A stretch of 64,000 nt of DNA from Nakaseomyces glabratus (Eukaryota; Ascomycota; Saccharomycetes; Saccharomycetales; Saccharomycetaceae), in NCBI RefSeq assembly GCF_010111755.1, contig NC_088957.1:620001-684000 (forward strand), in the 5' to 3' direction. The position numbers were made by a program, and so were the translations under genes. The notes under the pieces are model-generated. The model made no database searches. It was given only the letters and a program-made list of their open reading frames with translations, and was not told the DNA's origin. This document shows positions 1 through 11,499 of this stretch, one piece after another (the first letter of the stretch is position 1; each line of letters starts with the position of its first letter).

Positions 1-1409
1 AGCGCGGAAACAATGGGCAATACCGCCCATTTCCATCGAGACTCTGGTGGTTCGATATTTCATATGCTGCAATGCATCCAGAAATCTACTAGACACACTC
101 AGCTACGAATACATCCCCTAGATTAACACTCAGTTGTTTCCACAATATCCTATTCTGGATATCGATAACACACGCTAATTGCAGTGTCCTGTACAAACTG
201 ACTTAGTTATCTGAAGCTAATAATGGGCATTGCACCTGTCAAAAGACGTTTGCGAAAACAGACCAGAAGGGGGAGAAGGTAATGGTATGAATACATTGAA
301 AATAATTCATATACTGCTGCAAAGAACCATGGGAACAGGCGTATAAGAAACATCAACCTCCTTGCCTCCCCCCCACCCCCACAGCTGGTCCCCCCCATTA
401 TTCTCGAAATGCCTCCTCGGACACAGCAGACACAGAGCAAATGCCATACAATACAGGATTACTGTTTATCCGAATAAATGAGTCCCAGATATTAATCATC
501 CTGCACCTGAAGTCTCAACTCCCACCTTCTGCCAATTACTAATTGTGTGCTTGTGATGAACTACAGTTTCTCGTGTTTGTTTTGATATTTCCCGTTAGAA
601 TGAAAGCAACAACAAAGCAGTGAAAAAGAAAAAAAAATTGCTACAAAATCGGTGCGGAATACTAACATTACATTTGAAAGTTCTTACTACGCGAAATCGA
701 TACCCACCTCTAGTGCAATTGATCCAACGGTAAACAATATCTTCCTCTGGTAAAATTTGCCAATATTTCACTTCTTCATTTACTACTATTCCTTCTCTCT
801 GTTTCTGCCCCATCGACAAATACCCCTGTCCATTTGAACTGGTGTTACAAAACCACTGAATTGCTTCTACAATCACAAGAAGGCAAGCGGAAAAGGTAGA
901 GCTACTACAGTTATTGCCCTTTCCCTCATCTCTTCTATACGCTGATTCAATAATAAAGAAACAGACAACCTCTTTTTAGTCAGAGCTTCTTGCAAGAGCC
1001 AGTTGAACAAGCGCAAGAACGGGATTTGATTCCAGAACTTCTAACAGGGAAAATTTTTCATCCTAGCGACATTCACATACTGTTATACAATCCTTCATCA
1101 TCCCTTCATCCCCCCCACCCAGATACATCTATTAGAATCTACGCATATATCAGTTCTCTAGCTTACTTTATCAACAGATCAACGACTAAAGTATAATCGA
1201 GAAATTGGATTCAGGATAACAAAATAACAAAATAACAAAACAAAGATCAACCACAAACTTATCAACTCGCACATATATATATCGTTCACAACTTTGAGAA
1301 TATCCCGATTTGTTAACAAAGAGCAATAAAGTCCAACTATAGAGAAATCAACTGGATAATATCTAAAAGAATTCTCACAAGAAGAGCTATATCATAAACA
1401 ACTTTTACT
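1..1409. other. Intergenic region upstream of the myosin gene
   Basis: I see no convincing gene in these 1.4 kb. It holds C-rich tracts (about 366-381 and 1110-1123), an inverted repeat AATGGGC-N6-GCCCATT at 12-31, and an A-rich stretch just before the myosin ATG. Short open frames on both strands have no recognisable protein features. The left part may belong to the promoter or 3' end of a gene outside the window. Confidence 0.6.
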
Positions 1410-4400
1410 ATGACATTCGAAGTAGGCACAAGGTGTTGGTATCCATCCGAAAATGGATGGATTCCTTGTGAAGTTAGTAAGAATGAACCTCGTGATGGGA
1501 AGTACCACTTACAATTCACATTAGAGGACGGAAGCCTCATTGACCTGGACACAGATTCAATAGATTACAACGATAGTCTCTCAAATGAGGGATCTCCCAT
1601 GCCAGTACTACGTAACCCGCATTCGAGGGAATCTACTCAAGATTTAACTACATTATCATATCTGAATGAACCAGCTGTTCTACATGCTATTAAACTACGA
1701 TATATGAATAAAGAAATATACACATACTCCGGTATTGTGCTGGTCGCTACAAACCCATTTGCCCAAATGGAAGAACTATATAGCAATGATATGATCAAGA
1801 AATACTCTCGGATAACATCGCGTGAGGAGCTGGATCCCCATCTGTTTGCCATTGCTCACGATGCATATACCACGATGGATTCTCAGAGTAGAAACCAGAC
1901 TATTGTGGTCAGCGGTGAATCTGGGGCTGGTAAAACAGTCTCCGCTAAATATATCATGAGATATTTTGCTTCATTAGATGACAATAATGCAGCAGTAGTC
2001 TCTGAAATGTCTGATATAGAAAAAAAGATACTAGCAACTAACCCAATTATGGAGGCCTTTGGTAATGCCAAAACAATAAGAAACGATAACTCCTCAAGAT
2101 TTGGTAAATACTTGCAAATAATGTTTGATGCCAAGAAAAACATTATTGGTGCTCAAATAAGAACATATCTTTTAGAGAGGTCAAGATTAGTGTTTCAACA
2201 ACAATCCGAAAGAAATTACCACATATTTTATCAACTACTTGCTGGTTTACCAGCTGCTATTAAAGAAGAGTTGTGTATCTCCAATCCTGAACAGTTCTAT
2301 TACTTGAATCAAGGCAGTGATCCAAGAATCGATGGTGTTGACGACGCACAAGAGTTCCAAGATACCATTGCTGCGCTATCTGTTATTGGTATCAACGACT
2401 CTTTGCAAATGGAAGTTTTCAAAATTCTAGCAGGTTTGTTGCATATTGGTAATATTGAAATCAAGCAAAGTAGTACATCATCTTCTATTTCACCAGATGA
2501 ACCAAACTTAAAATTGGCATGTGAGTTGTTAGGACTGGACCCTTACGAGTTTTCGAAATGGTTAACTAAAAAGGAGATCACCACTAGATCAGAAAAAATT
2601 GTCACTAATTTGAAGAAAGAACAAGCGCTAGTTGTCAGAGATTCTGTATCCAAGTTTATCTATTCTCTACTTTTTGACTGGCTAGTAAATCAGATAAATA
2701 CTATGCTGCACGGTGCTGAAGTATCTGATCAAGTAAGATCATTCATTGGTGTTTTGGATATATACGGCTTTGAACATTTTGAAATGAATTCTTTCGAGCA
2801 ATTCTGTATCAATTATGCAAATGAAAAACTGCAGCAGGAGTTTAATCAGCATGTCTTCAAACTCGAACAAGAAGAGTACGTTCGCGAAAAGATAGAATGG
2901 TCATTTATTGAATTTAACGATAACCAACCTTGCATTGATTTAATTGAAAATAGACTAGGTATATTATCTTTACTAGATGAAGAAAGTAGACTACCTTCTG
3001 GTACTGATGAATCTTGGACCCAAAAATTATACCAAACGCTCGACAAACCACCAATGAACCAGGTTTTCAGCAAACCCAAGTTTGGCCAAACCAAGTTTGT
3101 TATTAGTCATTATGCAGACAATGTTGAGTATGATGTTGAAGGGTTTATAGAGAAGAATAGGGACACTGTATCAGAGTCGTTAATGAATGTACTGAAAAAC
3201 TCGCAAAATGATACTCTAATATCATTAACGAAGCCAACTGAAGAGACTAGCACACCACCTCCCCAAACAGCAAGTATATCAAGGCCTAAGTTGATTAACA
3301 AGAAGCCTACTCTAGGTTTCATGTTTAAGAAATCATTGGGAGAGTTAATGGAAATCATCAATAATACAAATGTACATTATATTAGATGTGTTAAACCCAA
3401 CTCTTCGAAAGTTGCCTGGGAATTTGATGATGGTATGGTATTATCTCAACTAAGAGCATGTGGTATTCTTGAAACTATTAAAATTTCTTGCGCTGGTTTT
3501 CCATCACGCTGGTCTTTCCAGGAGTTTATTGATAGGTATTACATGTTGGTAGATACCACTCTTTGGAGTGATGTGGCTTCCTCTGAATCAAACGCAGAAT
3601 CTAGCATCAAATTCTGCAAAGAAATTCTTGGCGCCACAGAACTGTCACATGAAAAATGTCAAATTGGTCAAACAAAAATCTTCTTCAAATCAGGTGTTCT
3701 AGCTGAATTGGAATCCTTAAGATTGAAAAAGATGAAGGGAATTGCTATCACCATTCAAAAGAAAATACGGGCGTATAAGATAAGAACGTGGTACCTTGAA
3801 ATAGTTAACTGTGTTAGAGACCTCCAAAATAGAATTCGTAGCAAACTGGTAAGATTGGATGTTGAACATCAACTGAAGACGAAACTTGCCCTAATGATGC
3901 AGGCTACTCTTCGTTCATACAGAGTTAGAATCAGAGTTGCTAAAGAGCTAGATGATATAATATTACTTCAATGTAAGTTCAGAACTGTGCTTGCTCAAAG
4001 ATACTTACAGGAATTGAAGAGAAACAAGGCCTCAATAATGATACAGAGCTATATCAGAGGGTACAAACATAAAACTCAGTATAGATATTTTAGAAAGAAT
4101 TACCAAGCCATTCAAGCTTTATCTAGATCTATGCTAGCGAGATCTTTGATGTTGAAATTAAGATCTGAATCTGAAGTTACCCAAATTAACGGTGTTACGT
4201 ATACGGAATTGCATTCCATAGTTAAGGATATTCACGACAGTATGACATCAAACAATCAGATTATTAAAGAGCTTGATGAGTTTAACGGTGTCATTGATAC
4301 CCAAAAGTCTCTAACATTCACAGACCTTTCTGCGAAAGCGGAACAACTGAACTCAGACGCCCAAAAGATAATCATAAAACATTCGAATCAAGAAAAGCAG

Positions 4401-5666
4401 ATCAAGGACCTCAAAGAATCAAAAGGAGATGTGGATTCAACTTTGACTAACATTAAAAAAGTACACAACAATATCAAATCACTAGACAAAATTATGCTAG
4501 AGGACGCACACTTCCAGACCGGCCGGACAATAATATCTGGGCTTGGTATTGAACATTCGTCACAATATGAAAATATTAACGACAATGAGAACAACTGTAG
4601 ACCAAACGACTACAATTTGTTACAAATATTTAGAAACAATCACTTGATTGTCAAAGAAATAATGAAGGAGGAATTTGCAACGCTTGAAGGCTCCTTTGGT
4701 ACCATCAGTTTTATCTTAGGTGAGATGATAAAACTGAAACAATTTTTATCTGCAAAGCAATTTATTTCCACCCTATTTGAATCCATCCACAGCAATGTTA
4801 TTGAAGAATCTTCATATGATAAGAAACTCAAGTCAGGTTTCCAATGGTTTTCGGTCGCGTTTACCAATTTGTCAGTATTGAGGAACTCTGAGTTTAGTCT
4901 AGGAAAAGAGACTTCAAAGAGCTTGTCTAAACTTTTGGCAGACTATGAGAATGACTTGTCTAAAATGTTGAGATCTTGGATTTTGAGTATCTTGAATGAT
5001 ATGTTTAGAGAAAACGATAAACTTTTTAATGACTTTGCTAGTGTGGAGATCTCCAATGTAATCAGTTTCAAGATTTTGCAACAGAAAATAAAGTATATTC
5101 AAAGTAAAATGGGTACCAGTGCCATAGAAAAGTCACTATTTGGTAAACTTATAGAGACTTTAATACAATATCTGAATCTAAACGTTGCAAACCACGTCCT
5201 TATTAAGATACCTAGTGTCGACTTCGAAACAGGTATAATCTTGGAGAAGAATTTGGATACATTATTAGAGTACTGTGAAGAATTGAAGCTATCGAATTGC
5301 AGAAATAGTACACGTCAAACTAGCCAGATGAGCAAATTGCTTCAGTTGAGTATAAGCTCCGTAGAGGAGCTAAGAGTAGTCTGCCAGTATTGTTTTGCCT
5401 TGAATTTAACCCAAATTCATGCATTATTAGCCAAACAAAAAGCAAGTTCCGACGAGAAACCGATGCCATATATTGTGGTCAAAAAAGTTCAATCATGGGC
5501 TCAAGAGACAAAGAAAGATACATCAAAGAATAGTGACATAATTTTCAGACTTGATTCTGACATCGTTAAATGTGAAATCGATACTTCGAAAGAAATTGCT
5601 ATTCCTGAGTTGCATATTCCCGAAGACATGACGTTAGTGAAGGAAATTGAGACATTATCTCAGTGA
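1410..5666 (+). CDS. MYO4: Class V myosin heavy chain, Myo4-like
   Basis: Actin-based motor that moves cargo along actin cables into the bud. The 1418-residue protein has a motor domain with P-loop GESGAGKT at 169-176 and switch II LDIYGFEHF near 449-457. About six IQ motifs at roughly 774-915 would bind calmodulin or light chains. A short coiled-coil-prone stretch follows (about 920-1040), then a globular DIL-type tail from about 1055. S. cerevisiae Myo2 is 1574 residues with a longer coiled coil and Myo4 is 1471; length and several blocks in the motor and IQ region (KKSLGELM, LVR..V.H.LKT, IQSYIR.Y.HKT.YR) fit Myo4 better. In S. cerevisiae Myo4 carries mRNA with She3; whether this protein does so is inference. 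The convergent neighbour is a Snc v-SNARE, as at both ohnologous yeast loci. Start is the first ATG, giving the usual MxFEVGTRCWYP beginning. Confidence 0.93.
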   Translation: MTFEVGTRCWYPSENGWIPCEVSKNEPRDGKYHLQFTLEDGSLIDLDTDSIDYNDSLSNEGSPMPVLRNPHSRESTQDLTTLSYLNEPAVLHAIKLRYMNKEIYTYSGIVLVATNPFAQMEELYSNDMIKKYSRITSREELDPHLFAIAHDAYTTMDSQSRNQTIVVSGESGAGKTVSAKYIMRYFASLDDNNAAVVSEMSDIEKKILATNPIMEAFGNAKTIRNDNSSRFGKYLQIMFDAKKNIIGAQIRTYLLERSRLVFQQQSERNYHIFYQLLAGLPAAIKEELCISNPEQFYYLNQGSDPRIDGVDDAQEFQDTIAALSVIGINDSLQMEVFKILAGLLHIGNIEIKQSSTSSSISPDEPNLKLACELLGLDPYEFSKWLTKKEITTRSEKIVTNLKKEQALVVRDSVSKFIYSLLFDWLVNQINTMLHGAEVSDQVRSFIGVLDIYGFEHFEMNSFEQFCINYANEKLQQEFNQHVFKLEQEEYVREKIEWSFIEFNDNQPCIDLIENRLGILSLLDEESRLPSGTDESWTQKLYQTLDKPPMNQVFSKPKFGQTKFVISHYADNVEYDVEGFIEKNRDTVSESLMNVLKNSQNDTLISLTKPTEETSTPPPQTASISRPKLINKKPTLGFMFKKSLGELMEIINNTNVHYIRCVKPNSSKVAWEFDDGMVLSQLRACGILETIKISCAGFPSRWSFQEFIDRYYMLVDTTLWSDVASSESNAESSIKFCKEILGATELSHEKCQIGQTKIFFKSGVLAELESLRLKKMKGIAITIQKKIRAYKIRTWYLEIVNCVRDLQNRIRSKLVRLDVEHQLKTKLALMMQATLRSYRVRIRVAKELDDIILLQCKFRTVLAQRYLQELKRNKASIMIQSYIRGYKHKTQYRYFRKNYQAIQALSRSMLARSLMLKLRSESEVTQINGVTYTELHSIVKDIHDSMTSNNQIIKELDEFNGVIDTQKSLTFTDLSAKAEQLNSDAQKIIIKHSNQEKQIKDLKESKGDVDSTLTNIKKVHNNIKSLDKIMLEDAHFQTGRTIISGLGIEHSSQYENINDNENNCRPNDYNLLQIFRNNHLIVKEIMKEEFATLEGSFGTISFILGEMIKLKQFLSAKQFISTLFESIHSNVIEESSYDKKLKSGFQWFSVAFTNLSVLRNSEFSLGKETSKSLSKLLADYENDLSKMLRSWILSILNDMFRENDKLFNDFASVEISNVISFKILQQKIKYIQSKMGTSAIEKSLFGKLIETLIQYLNLNVANHVLIKIPSVDFETGIILEKNLDTLLEYCEELKLSNCRNSTRQTSQMSKLLQLSISSVEELRVVCQYCFALNLTQIHALLAKQKASSDEKPMPYIVVKKVQSWAQETKKDTSKNSDIIFRLDSDIVKCEIDTSKEIAIPELHIPEDMTLVKEIETLSQ

Positions 5667-6419
5667 TTATGCTAAAATAATATCAATGATCTTTAAATTA
5701 CGCATACATTTCTTGTTCAGCTTCTTTTATTTTTATTTTTCTTCCTTTAAGTACAAATCTATACTTTGTTATGTTTTAATAGCGTCTTTTTTAAGAAAAT
5801 TATGAAGAAAATGTATTATTACTATGCACAGAAATATTTAGGTAGCGAAAAAGCTATATTATTTTTTCTATTATACAATTTTGCACATACTTTTATTAGA
5901 TAGAAATAAAGAATAAGTGTAGTGAGAACAAAAGGAAATAAAAAATCTCACAATAGCATAGGTGGTTTCTATTTTCTTTATTATTTTCTTTTATATTTGA
6001 ATGCCACCAAAGAAAACAGAATGAGGAAAGCTGCAAACTCTAGATTCAACTCGATATGATCATGGTTTTATTGATTGAGAAGCAGCTTTATCTCTTTGTA
6101 ACTGATTAAAACTCAGGAAAAAAAAGGAAGTCATCGGATATAATATTAAGGGAAATTTATTTTGTATGCTATTGTGTTGTGATTAGAGGGTAAAGAATGC
6201 TGAAATCCAATTTGAGTTTCCGAGTGTTAGAGACGTCTACCGCCCCACAATTTATCTTTTTTTTTTCTTTTTCTTTTTGAGAAATACTCTATTTCACCTC
6301 ATTAAAAACAGTTAACAAGCACATCCATGCCTATTGAAAGATTTTAATTTTTTTTTGGTCTTATGAGCTTAGCAAAAAATACAATGCGTGGGCAGTTTAA
6401 CAAGTGTGACAGACAGATA
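5667..6419. other. Convergent intergenic region, myosin to v-SNARE
   Basis: This is 750 bp of AT-rich 3' flanking sequence between two converging genes, with many T-runs on both strands. I see no RNA gene or coding frame that I can support. Confidence 0.6.
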
Positions 6420-6761
6420 TCAACTGAAATGAACTGCTATTGGCACAACAATTGCGACCAGCAGACATATAATCACAACGAATAGACAGAATTTCATCTT
6501 TAGATCTTTGTACCACATCTGTTTCCTCACCCTGTTGGCACCTCTCTTGAAACCTTGCGCAGAGATGGCTAGATTGTCCGCCTTATCCTCTATAGAGGTC
6601 AACCTCTCACCACGCTCGGCAACTTTGTTAATGTTATCTCGCATAATACCAACTGTATCATCAATCTCAGCTTTCAAAGCAGCAGCCTTGGATTGCGACT
6701 GCTCATTGGTCTCATCCTGTTCAGGAGTCACGTATGGGTCATAAGGCACCGACGAAGACAT
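6420..6761 (-). CDS. SNC1/SNC2: Exocytic v-SNARE, synaptobrevin (Snc1/Snc2 family)
   Basis: R-SNARE on secretory and endocytic vesicles that pairs with Sso1/2 and Sec9 at the plasma membrane. The 113-residue protein has a variable N-terminus, then a SNARE motif at about 31-90 with the predicted zero-layer arginine at R50 in [10 protein letters not shown] single C-terminal membrane anchor at about 91-112 ends in AVHFS. S. cerevisiae Snc1 and Snc2 are 117 and 115 residues. The N-terminus ([10 protein letters not shown]) and RKQMW resemble Snc2, while YKDLKMK and IAVHFS resemble Snc1, so one paralogue cannot be chosen from sequence. S. cerevisiae SNC1 has an intron; this gene reads through without one. 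The position beside a Myo4-like myosin favours SNC1. Confidence 0.95.
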   Translation of the reverse strand: MSSSVPYDPYVTPEQDETNEQSQSKAAALKAEIDDTVGIMRDNINKVAERGERLTSIEDKADNLAISAQGFKRGANRVRKQMWYKDLKMKFCLFVVIICLLVAIVVPIAVHFS

Positions 6762-7159
6762 TGTAATATATTTTCTATTTTTTTAATCCACTCAGAAAGT
6801 CAAATAAGTTACTCTCTGTGCGACTATATACATTATTCCCCTTACTACTCACACGTTATCATTTTTATATGGATAGATGAAATGCAAAACGCCCCGCCCC
6901 GCGCGTTGGAGGGGGGGCTTTCCCGTTCCACATTTCATGACGTTTCTTCACACGGCCATGAGTGGGTCAGAGGTCTAAGAATCTGGAAATCCGTGTAGGT
7001 CGAAGCGATATCCCCAGCATTAGGTGTATAGTTAAAGGATGGAGGCTTTGTTATTATCGGTGTGTACGTATTATGGTCACATTGCAAGAAAATCCAAAAT
7101 ACCGTGATGCGTTATATAAACTATTTGTGACTGCTTTTTTGTTGTTTTCGACTACGAAT

Positions 7160-7171
7160 ACACCCATACAT
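7160..7171 (+). promoter_or_regulatory. Rap1 consensus site
   Basis: ACACCCATACAT matches the Rap1 consensus exactly. It lies about 400 bp upstream of the v-SNARE start and 1.9 kb upstream of GDS1. Occupancy is inference. Confidence 0.5.
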
Positions 7172-8837
7172 CTCTAGTTTAGTTTTATTCGGTTGATAAA
7201 CTTTCAAGTCTTCTATTTTAATTATTTTTTTTGTTTTTTTCCATGTTCCTATTAAGCAATGTCTCAAGTGCCTGCTTTTCTAAGATTTTTTTTCTCGGAG
7301 ATTCGTTGAGTCAAAGTAGTGTTATTTCTTTAATCAAATGTTGTACGGGGTTTGTACTGACTACTGCATGATCAGGGGGGGGGGTAAAGCAGACCTCCGC
7401 CCGTTTACTGCGCATCCTTCCAAGCGGGATTCGTTATGTAAAACCTAATTATAGAAGATAATAGCTTGATGTGCAGAAGGAATTTCCTAATCAGGGAATT
7501 TTTGTTTCTAGTTTCTTAACATGATCTGTTGCACCACCCCTTTTTTTCTACTTTCTTTCTTTCTTCCCTCACGGCTGCTTCTGTGCTTTACCGCCGTACT
7601 CACCTTCCTTCCCCCCCCACTCAGATGTAAAGTGAAAATCTTTATATTCTTCCTCCCCCCCCCTTGTTACACACTTTTTTCTTCTTTACCGCTCATACAC
7701 CCTCCTAACCCAATCGTATATAAACTGAACAAGAAAACGTATTCCATCACGAATGTTTTCCTTTTTTTCTTTCCTGGAAGAGAAAAAAAATTTTTTTTTT
7801 TTTTTTCTGGTGAAATAAATCCTTTCCATGCCGTGAGTCTTTTCTTGAGTCTTTTTGTTTTCTTTCTCTTTTAATCTTTTATGCAATTGATTTGCTGATT
7901 CATCTATACTTATTTTTTTATTCCCTGGATATTACATCTCTGCAATAGGAAAAACACAATTTTATTATTGTTATTATTAAACATAATTTTGATTTTTTTT
8001 TTGAAAATCTTTCCTTTCAATTTTATTTGAAATAAAAGGATTCAAAAAATTTATTCTCCTAACCCATCTCCCCACCTCTCTTCTTTTGTTTTTTATTTTA
8101 ATAAATCAAATTGAAGAAGAAGAATCAACTTTCAGAGTTTTTGTTTAAATCTGGAATATCACAAGAGTTTTTTTTTTAAAACCTTTTTTTTTGTTGAAAA
8201 TACTTTCACCTATCCACAAAGAAAAAGAACGAAAACCTATTTAGTTAGGCTTTTTTTTTATTTCAAAAGAAGTATTTCTTAACATAAATTAAAGTGTTGA
8301 AAAAAAAAAGATCATCACAGAAAGGACATTTATTACATTTTTTTTAACTACTATTTTTCTATTTGGTTAGAAAATTACTAGGTAAAATTTCCCAATTCCA
8401 TACTTTTTTTTCTATATCCAGATTTCTTCAATTTCACACTTGACATTACCTTTCTCTCCTCCTCTCACAAACAAATCAAAAAAGAGAATTAATAATAATA
8501 ATATTAATTAGCTTGGAGGTTTTAGCTAATTTTCCAAGTACAAGCAGTTTTACTCAATAGTTTTTTTCTTCTTACAATAGAGGAAAAATAATAACCCCAA
8601 ACAAACTATTTTTTCCTTATCGATATCCTTTTTTGTATCTGTTAATATTTCAGATTTCAAGGATTAACCAATTTAAAAAAAGAATCATTCAAGATTAACG
8701 GTTACTATTTGGGAATAATACTATAAAGTTGAAAGAAAGACTGTGATTCAGAAGAAAAAACAAAATTCATATTTGTTTTTCTTTCTTTAAATTTAGAACA
8801 CAGTTACCACCCCCCTCGTCTCTGGAATATTAAAGGT

Positions 8838-8859
8838 TTATTTTATTTTATTTTATTTT
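8838..8859 (+). repeat. (TTTTA)n pentamer microsatellite
   Basis: About four tandem TTTTA units lie within the T-rich region upstream of GDS1. Confidence 0.8.
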
Positions 8860-9090
8860 CGTCTCCTGTTTTTTTTTATTGCTATTTGCCATAAGAAAAC
8901 TTATATTGTTTTGCTTTTTTTGTTTCGAATCTTCTTGAATAACGTCCAATTCTTCACTTGAATTCGAAACTTTAAAGAAAAAATCAACAACAATATATAC
9001 ACTTATTTATTATAGTAGTGTGACAACTGAGCTATATCCAAATTATAAGGAATAGTACTGAAGGATCGATTCAGAGAATAGCATCTACCA

Positions 9091-11010
9091 ATGGCTTTGG
9101 CTAATTCAAGACCTATGCAGATTCCAAACATGGAATCTGATCTGATTCACAACACTACTTCGCCAGTATTCCAACCAACCTCTCTGATGAGTCCATTGTC
9201 CACTACCTCGGACATAAGTATGAACATGGGAATGAACATACCTATGGGCATGGCTATGGGAATGAGCATTGATCCAAACGATGTCAACAACTCTCCTAAT
9301 AGTATTAATTCTCAGCTATTAGACCATTCTACTAATGATCTGATGTCAGGGATAAATTCAGGTAATGGCAATGGAACCGATATGTCTATGTCAATGTCGA
9401 TGTCCTTGGGTCTATCACCAGTTAGTCTCGACATGGGTAATGGCATTAAAAATAAGAATGGAAATAATAATTTGATCACTCCACAACAGCAAGAAGCAAA
9501 TGCTAAGGCTACCGCTTCAAACAAGAAGAAAGATTCTTCGAAAAAGGACGGCACTAACAATTCAAAGGATAATAATGGATCATCCTCAAATGCAGGTCCA
9601 AACAATATCATGATTGAACTATCAAAAATGATACCTGTAACAGGTGAAAGGCCTAAACCAACCGACAGATCTGAACCTTTGGATGATGACGTTCTTTATG
9701 CCGTGTTCTTGATTCTGTGGGAAATCGATGCCGACCAACAAGGTATGACAGTTAAGCAGATCTGTGACCATCTATTGACCAGACATCCAGAAATGTCCAA
9801 CTTGTCAACAAAACTTTCTAACCTGATTTCAGCTAAACTAAACGCTTACGTTAAAAAGACTGAAAAGGGTGAAAAGACAATGAAGTACGCATTGTCAAGA
9901 GAATGGTCAAACTCTTCACCAAGAAGAATGCTGTATATGTACAGAGGTATCTTATCAGAGAACTACAAGGAACACGCCCTAGCTGCTTCTGAAAAACTAA
10001 AGAAGCAGCAGGAATTGATGGGATTATCCGCAGAAAAGAAAAAGGCTGGTTCTATAGACTTGAGTGCGGATTCTCCATTAACTGACATGAGCTCCAGCAG
10101 CGAAACCTCCATTAACAGTGGAATTCATTCCAATGGGTCTGTTGACCCAGCTGCCATGCCATTCTCCAAGGATATGAATAACGGATTTACTTTCAGTCCT
10201 GATTTCAACATTCCTTACTCAACGTCTCCAGTTTCAGTGAATCTGAGCCCCGCTGTTGACGAGCTTGATGGCTTAAGCCCAACGTCTACCCCAAGAAAGT
10301 TGAACATTAGCAAGAAAATGAACAAGAATGATGAATCCACCAAGGGTAACTTGAAGACAGGGACTAAAAATGGTACCGACAACCAAACCGTTTCCGGTCC
10401 TGCTTCGAAAAAACAGAAAATTAAATCATCTTCAAGTTCTGCAAGCTTTCAGCAACTCGGTGAAAGACTAACTACCAATGGGAATGACAAGAACAGTAGC
10501 TCTGGAGGTCAACCATCTGCAAATTTATCCTTAAACGCTATCAGGCATAGTGCGCAAGGTGGCAGCTCCAGCGGTAGTAATTACATCACAGCTGCAGCAG
10601 CTGCTCCAAGATTATCAAGATCTGCATCTAGAGGTTCGTTCAAATCTTCATCGCAAGCATCGGCAAGTGCTTTAGCTGCTATTCAAAAGGTGATTAGTAC
10701 TCAGTTACCTATTGAATTTTCACAAGCAAGCACACCGAGCGTATCAAGAAGCAGCTCTAGTATAGGAGGGTCCGCAGGTGGTAAGTCACCCACCTCCTCC
10801 ACTTCTTCCGATTCTTCTGGAGGATCGAACATTACAACACCTTCAGGTGATGAATCTACACCAAAAAACATTTATTGCACAAATAATTTTAGTTATGAAC
10901 ACCCTGCTAACGCAATGTGGTTCAAAATTGTTAGGGAAGGATTTTTAACTAGCGATATTGATCCACCCGAGTCTTTATCACTTGAAGACTTGGAAAATAT
11001 AATGAGTTGA
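9091..11010 (+). CDS. GDS1: Gds1-like nuclear protein with winged-helix-like domain
   Basis: Orthologue of S. cerevisiae Gds1 (YOR355W), a poorly understood protein first linked to mitochondrial growth phenotypes. The N-terminus MALANSRPxQIP is the family signature. Residues 1-190 are low complexity with Met/Ser/Asn-rich runs (MGMNIPMGMAMGM, MSMSMSMSLG). Residues about 195-300 form the conserved core, predicted as helix-turn-helix or winged-helix-like (DDDVLYAVFLILWEIDADQQGMT, then QICDHLL). After that come Ser/Asn-rich tracts, a KKQK basic patch near 435 and a conserved C-terminal end (NAMWFKIVREGFL). At 639 residues it is longer than the S. cerevisiae protein (about 520) because of the low-complexity segments. 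It is followed on the same strand by CIR2, as in S. cerevisiae. Confidence 0.9.
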   Translation: MALANSRPMQIPNMESDLIHNTTSPVFQPTSLMSPLSTTSDISMNMGMNIPMGMAMGMSIDPNDVNNSPNSINSQLLDHSTNDLMSGINSGNGNGTDMSMSMSMSLGLSPVSLDMGNGIKNKNGNNNLITPQQQEANAKATASNKKKDSSKKDGTNNSKDNNGSSSNAGPNNIMIELSKMIPVTGERPKPTDRSEPLDDDVLYAVFLILWEIDADQQGMTVKQICDHLLTRHPEMSNLSTKLSNLISAKLNAYVKKTEKGEKTMKYALSREWSNSSPRRMLYMYRGILSENYKEHALAASEKLKKQQELMGLSAEKKKAGSIDLSADSPLTDMSSSSETSINSGIHSNGSVDPAAMPFSKDMNNGFTFSPDFNIPYSTSPVSVNLSPAVDELDGLSPTSTPRKLNISKKMNKNDESTKGNLKTGTKNGTDNQTVSGPASKKQKIKSSSSSASFQQLGERLTTNGNDKNSSSGGQPSANLSLNAIRHSAQGGSSSGSNYITAAAAAPRLSRSASRGSFKSSSQASASALAAIQKVISTQLPIEFSQASTPSVSRSSSSIGGSAGGKSPTSSTSSDSSGGSNITTPSGDESTPKNIYCTNNFSYEHPANAMWFKIVREGFLTSDIDPPESLSLEDLENIMS

Positions 11011-11034
11011 AGACCGGCGTATAGTTTAATTTTT

Positions 11035-11087
11035 TTTGTTTCTGTTTCTTTTTTGTTTCTGTTTCTGTTTCTATTTCTGTTTCTGTT
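11035..11087 (+). repeat. (TTTCTG)n imperfect hexamer repeat
   Basis: Imperfect TTTCTG/TTTTTG units occur just after the GDS1 stop codon, in the likely 3' UTR. Confidence 0.75.
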
Positions 11088-11499
11088 CTCTAACACATCT
11101 CATTTATTCTTGCCTATTTAATACCTTTCACATCATCGCATAGTATTTATTATTCAGGGCGGTTCATATACTTGTGACAAAATGGTTTACTTTTCCACTG
11201 TCAGAAGTATATTTACGTTGTTTAAATTACGTTGTAGTTATGTCCACCTTTCGACAATGATGGGATAATTAAGCATTCCTATATTACGTCTGTTACAGAT
11301 GCTTGGCATTTTTGTCAATAAGACTTTTCCTAGTTAATCTTTACTGGAGCAAGTGCAAGAAGCGTTTATAACTTTATATTCATAGTAGTTTTCACTAGTT
11401 TTAATCCAAGAACACACATGACATATTCTCTCAAAAAAACAACAAAGTGCATAGGCAGTCTTGTAGTATCCTATTATATATGAGTAAACTCTGCAATCA

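Larger units (their letters stand above)
6762..9090. other. Long divergent promoter / leader region, v-SNARE to GDS1
   Basis: These 2.3 kb between divergent genes are unusually long for this window. Next to the SNARE lies a GC-rich patch (about 6888-6926). A Rap1 consensus lies at 7160-7171. Poly-G and poly-C tracts occur at about 7376-7385, 7611-7618 and 7653-7662. From about 7500 to 9000 the top strand is extremely T-rich, with many T runs of 7 or more and a (TTTTA)n stretch near 8838-8859. No protein-coding gene is supported. The synteny break between the MYO4-SNC1 block and the YOR355W block falls here. Confidence 0.6.

Noticed and set aside
7521..7874. 117-codon frame in the T-rich region before GDS1
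   Set aside because: Phe/Leu/Pro-rich product of T- and C-runs; not protein-like.
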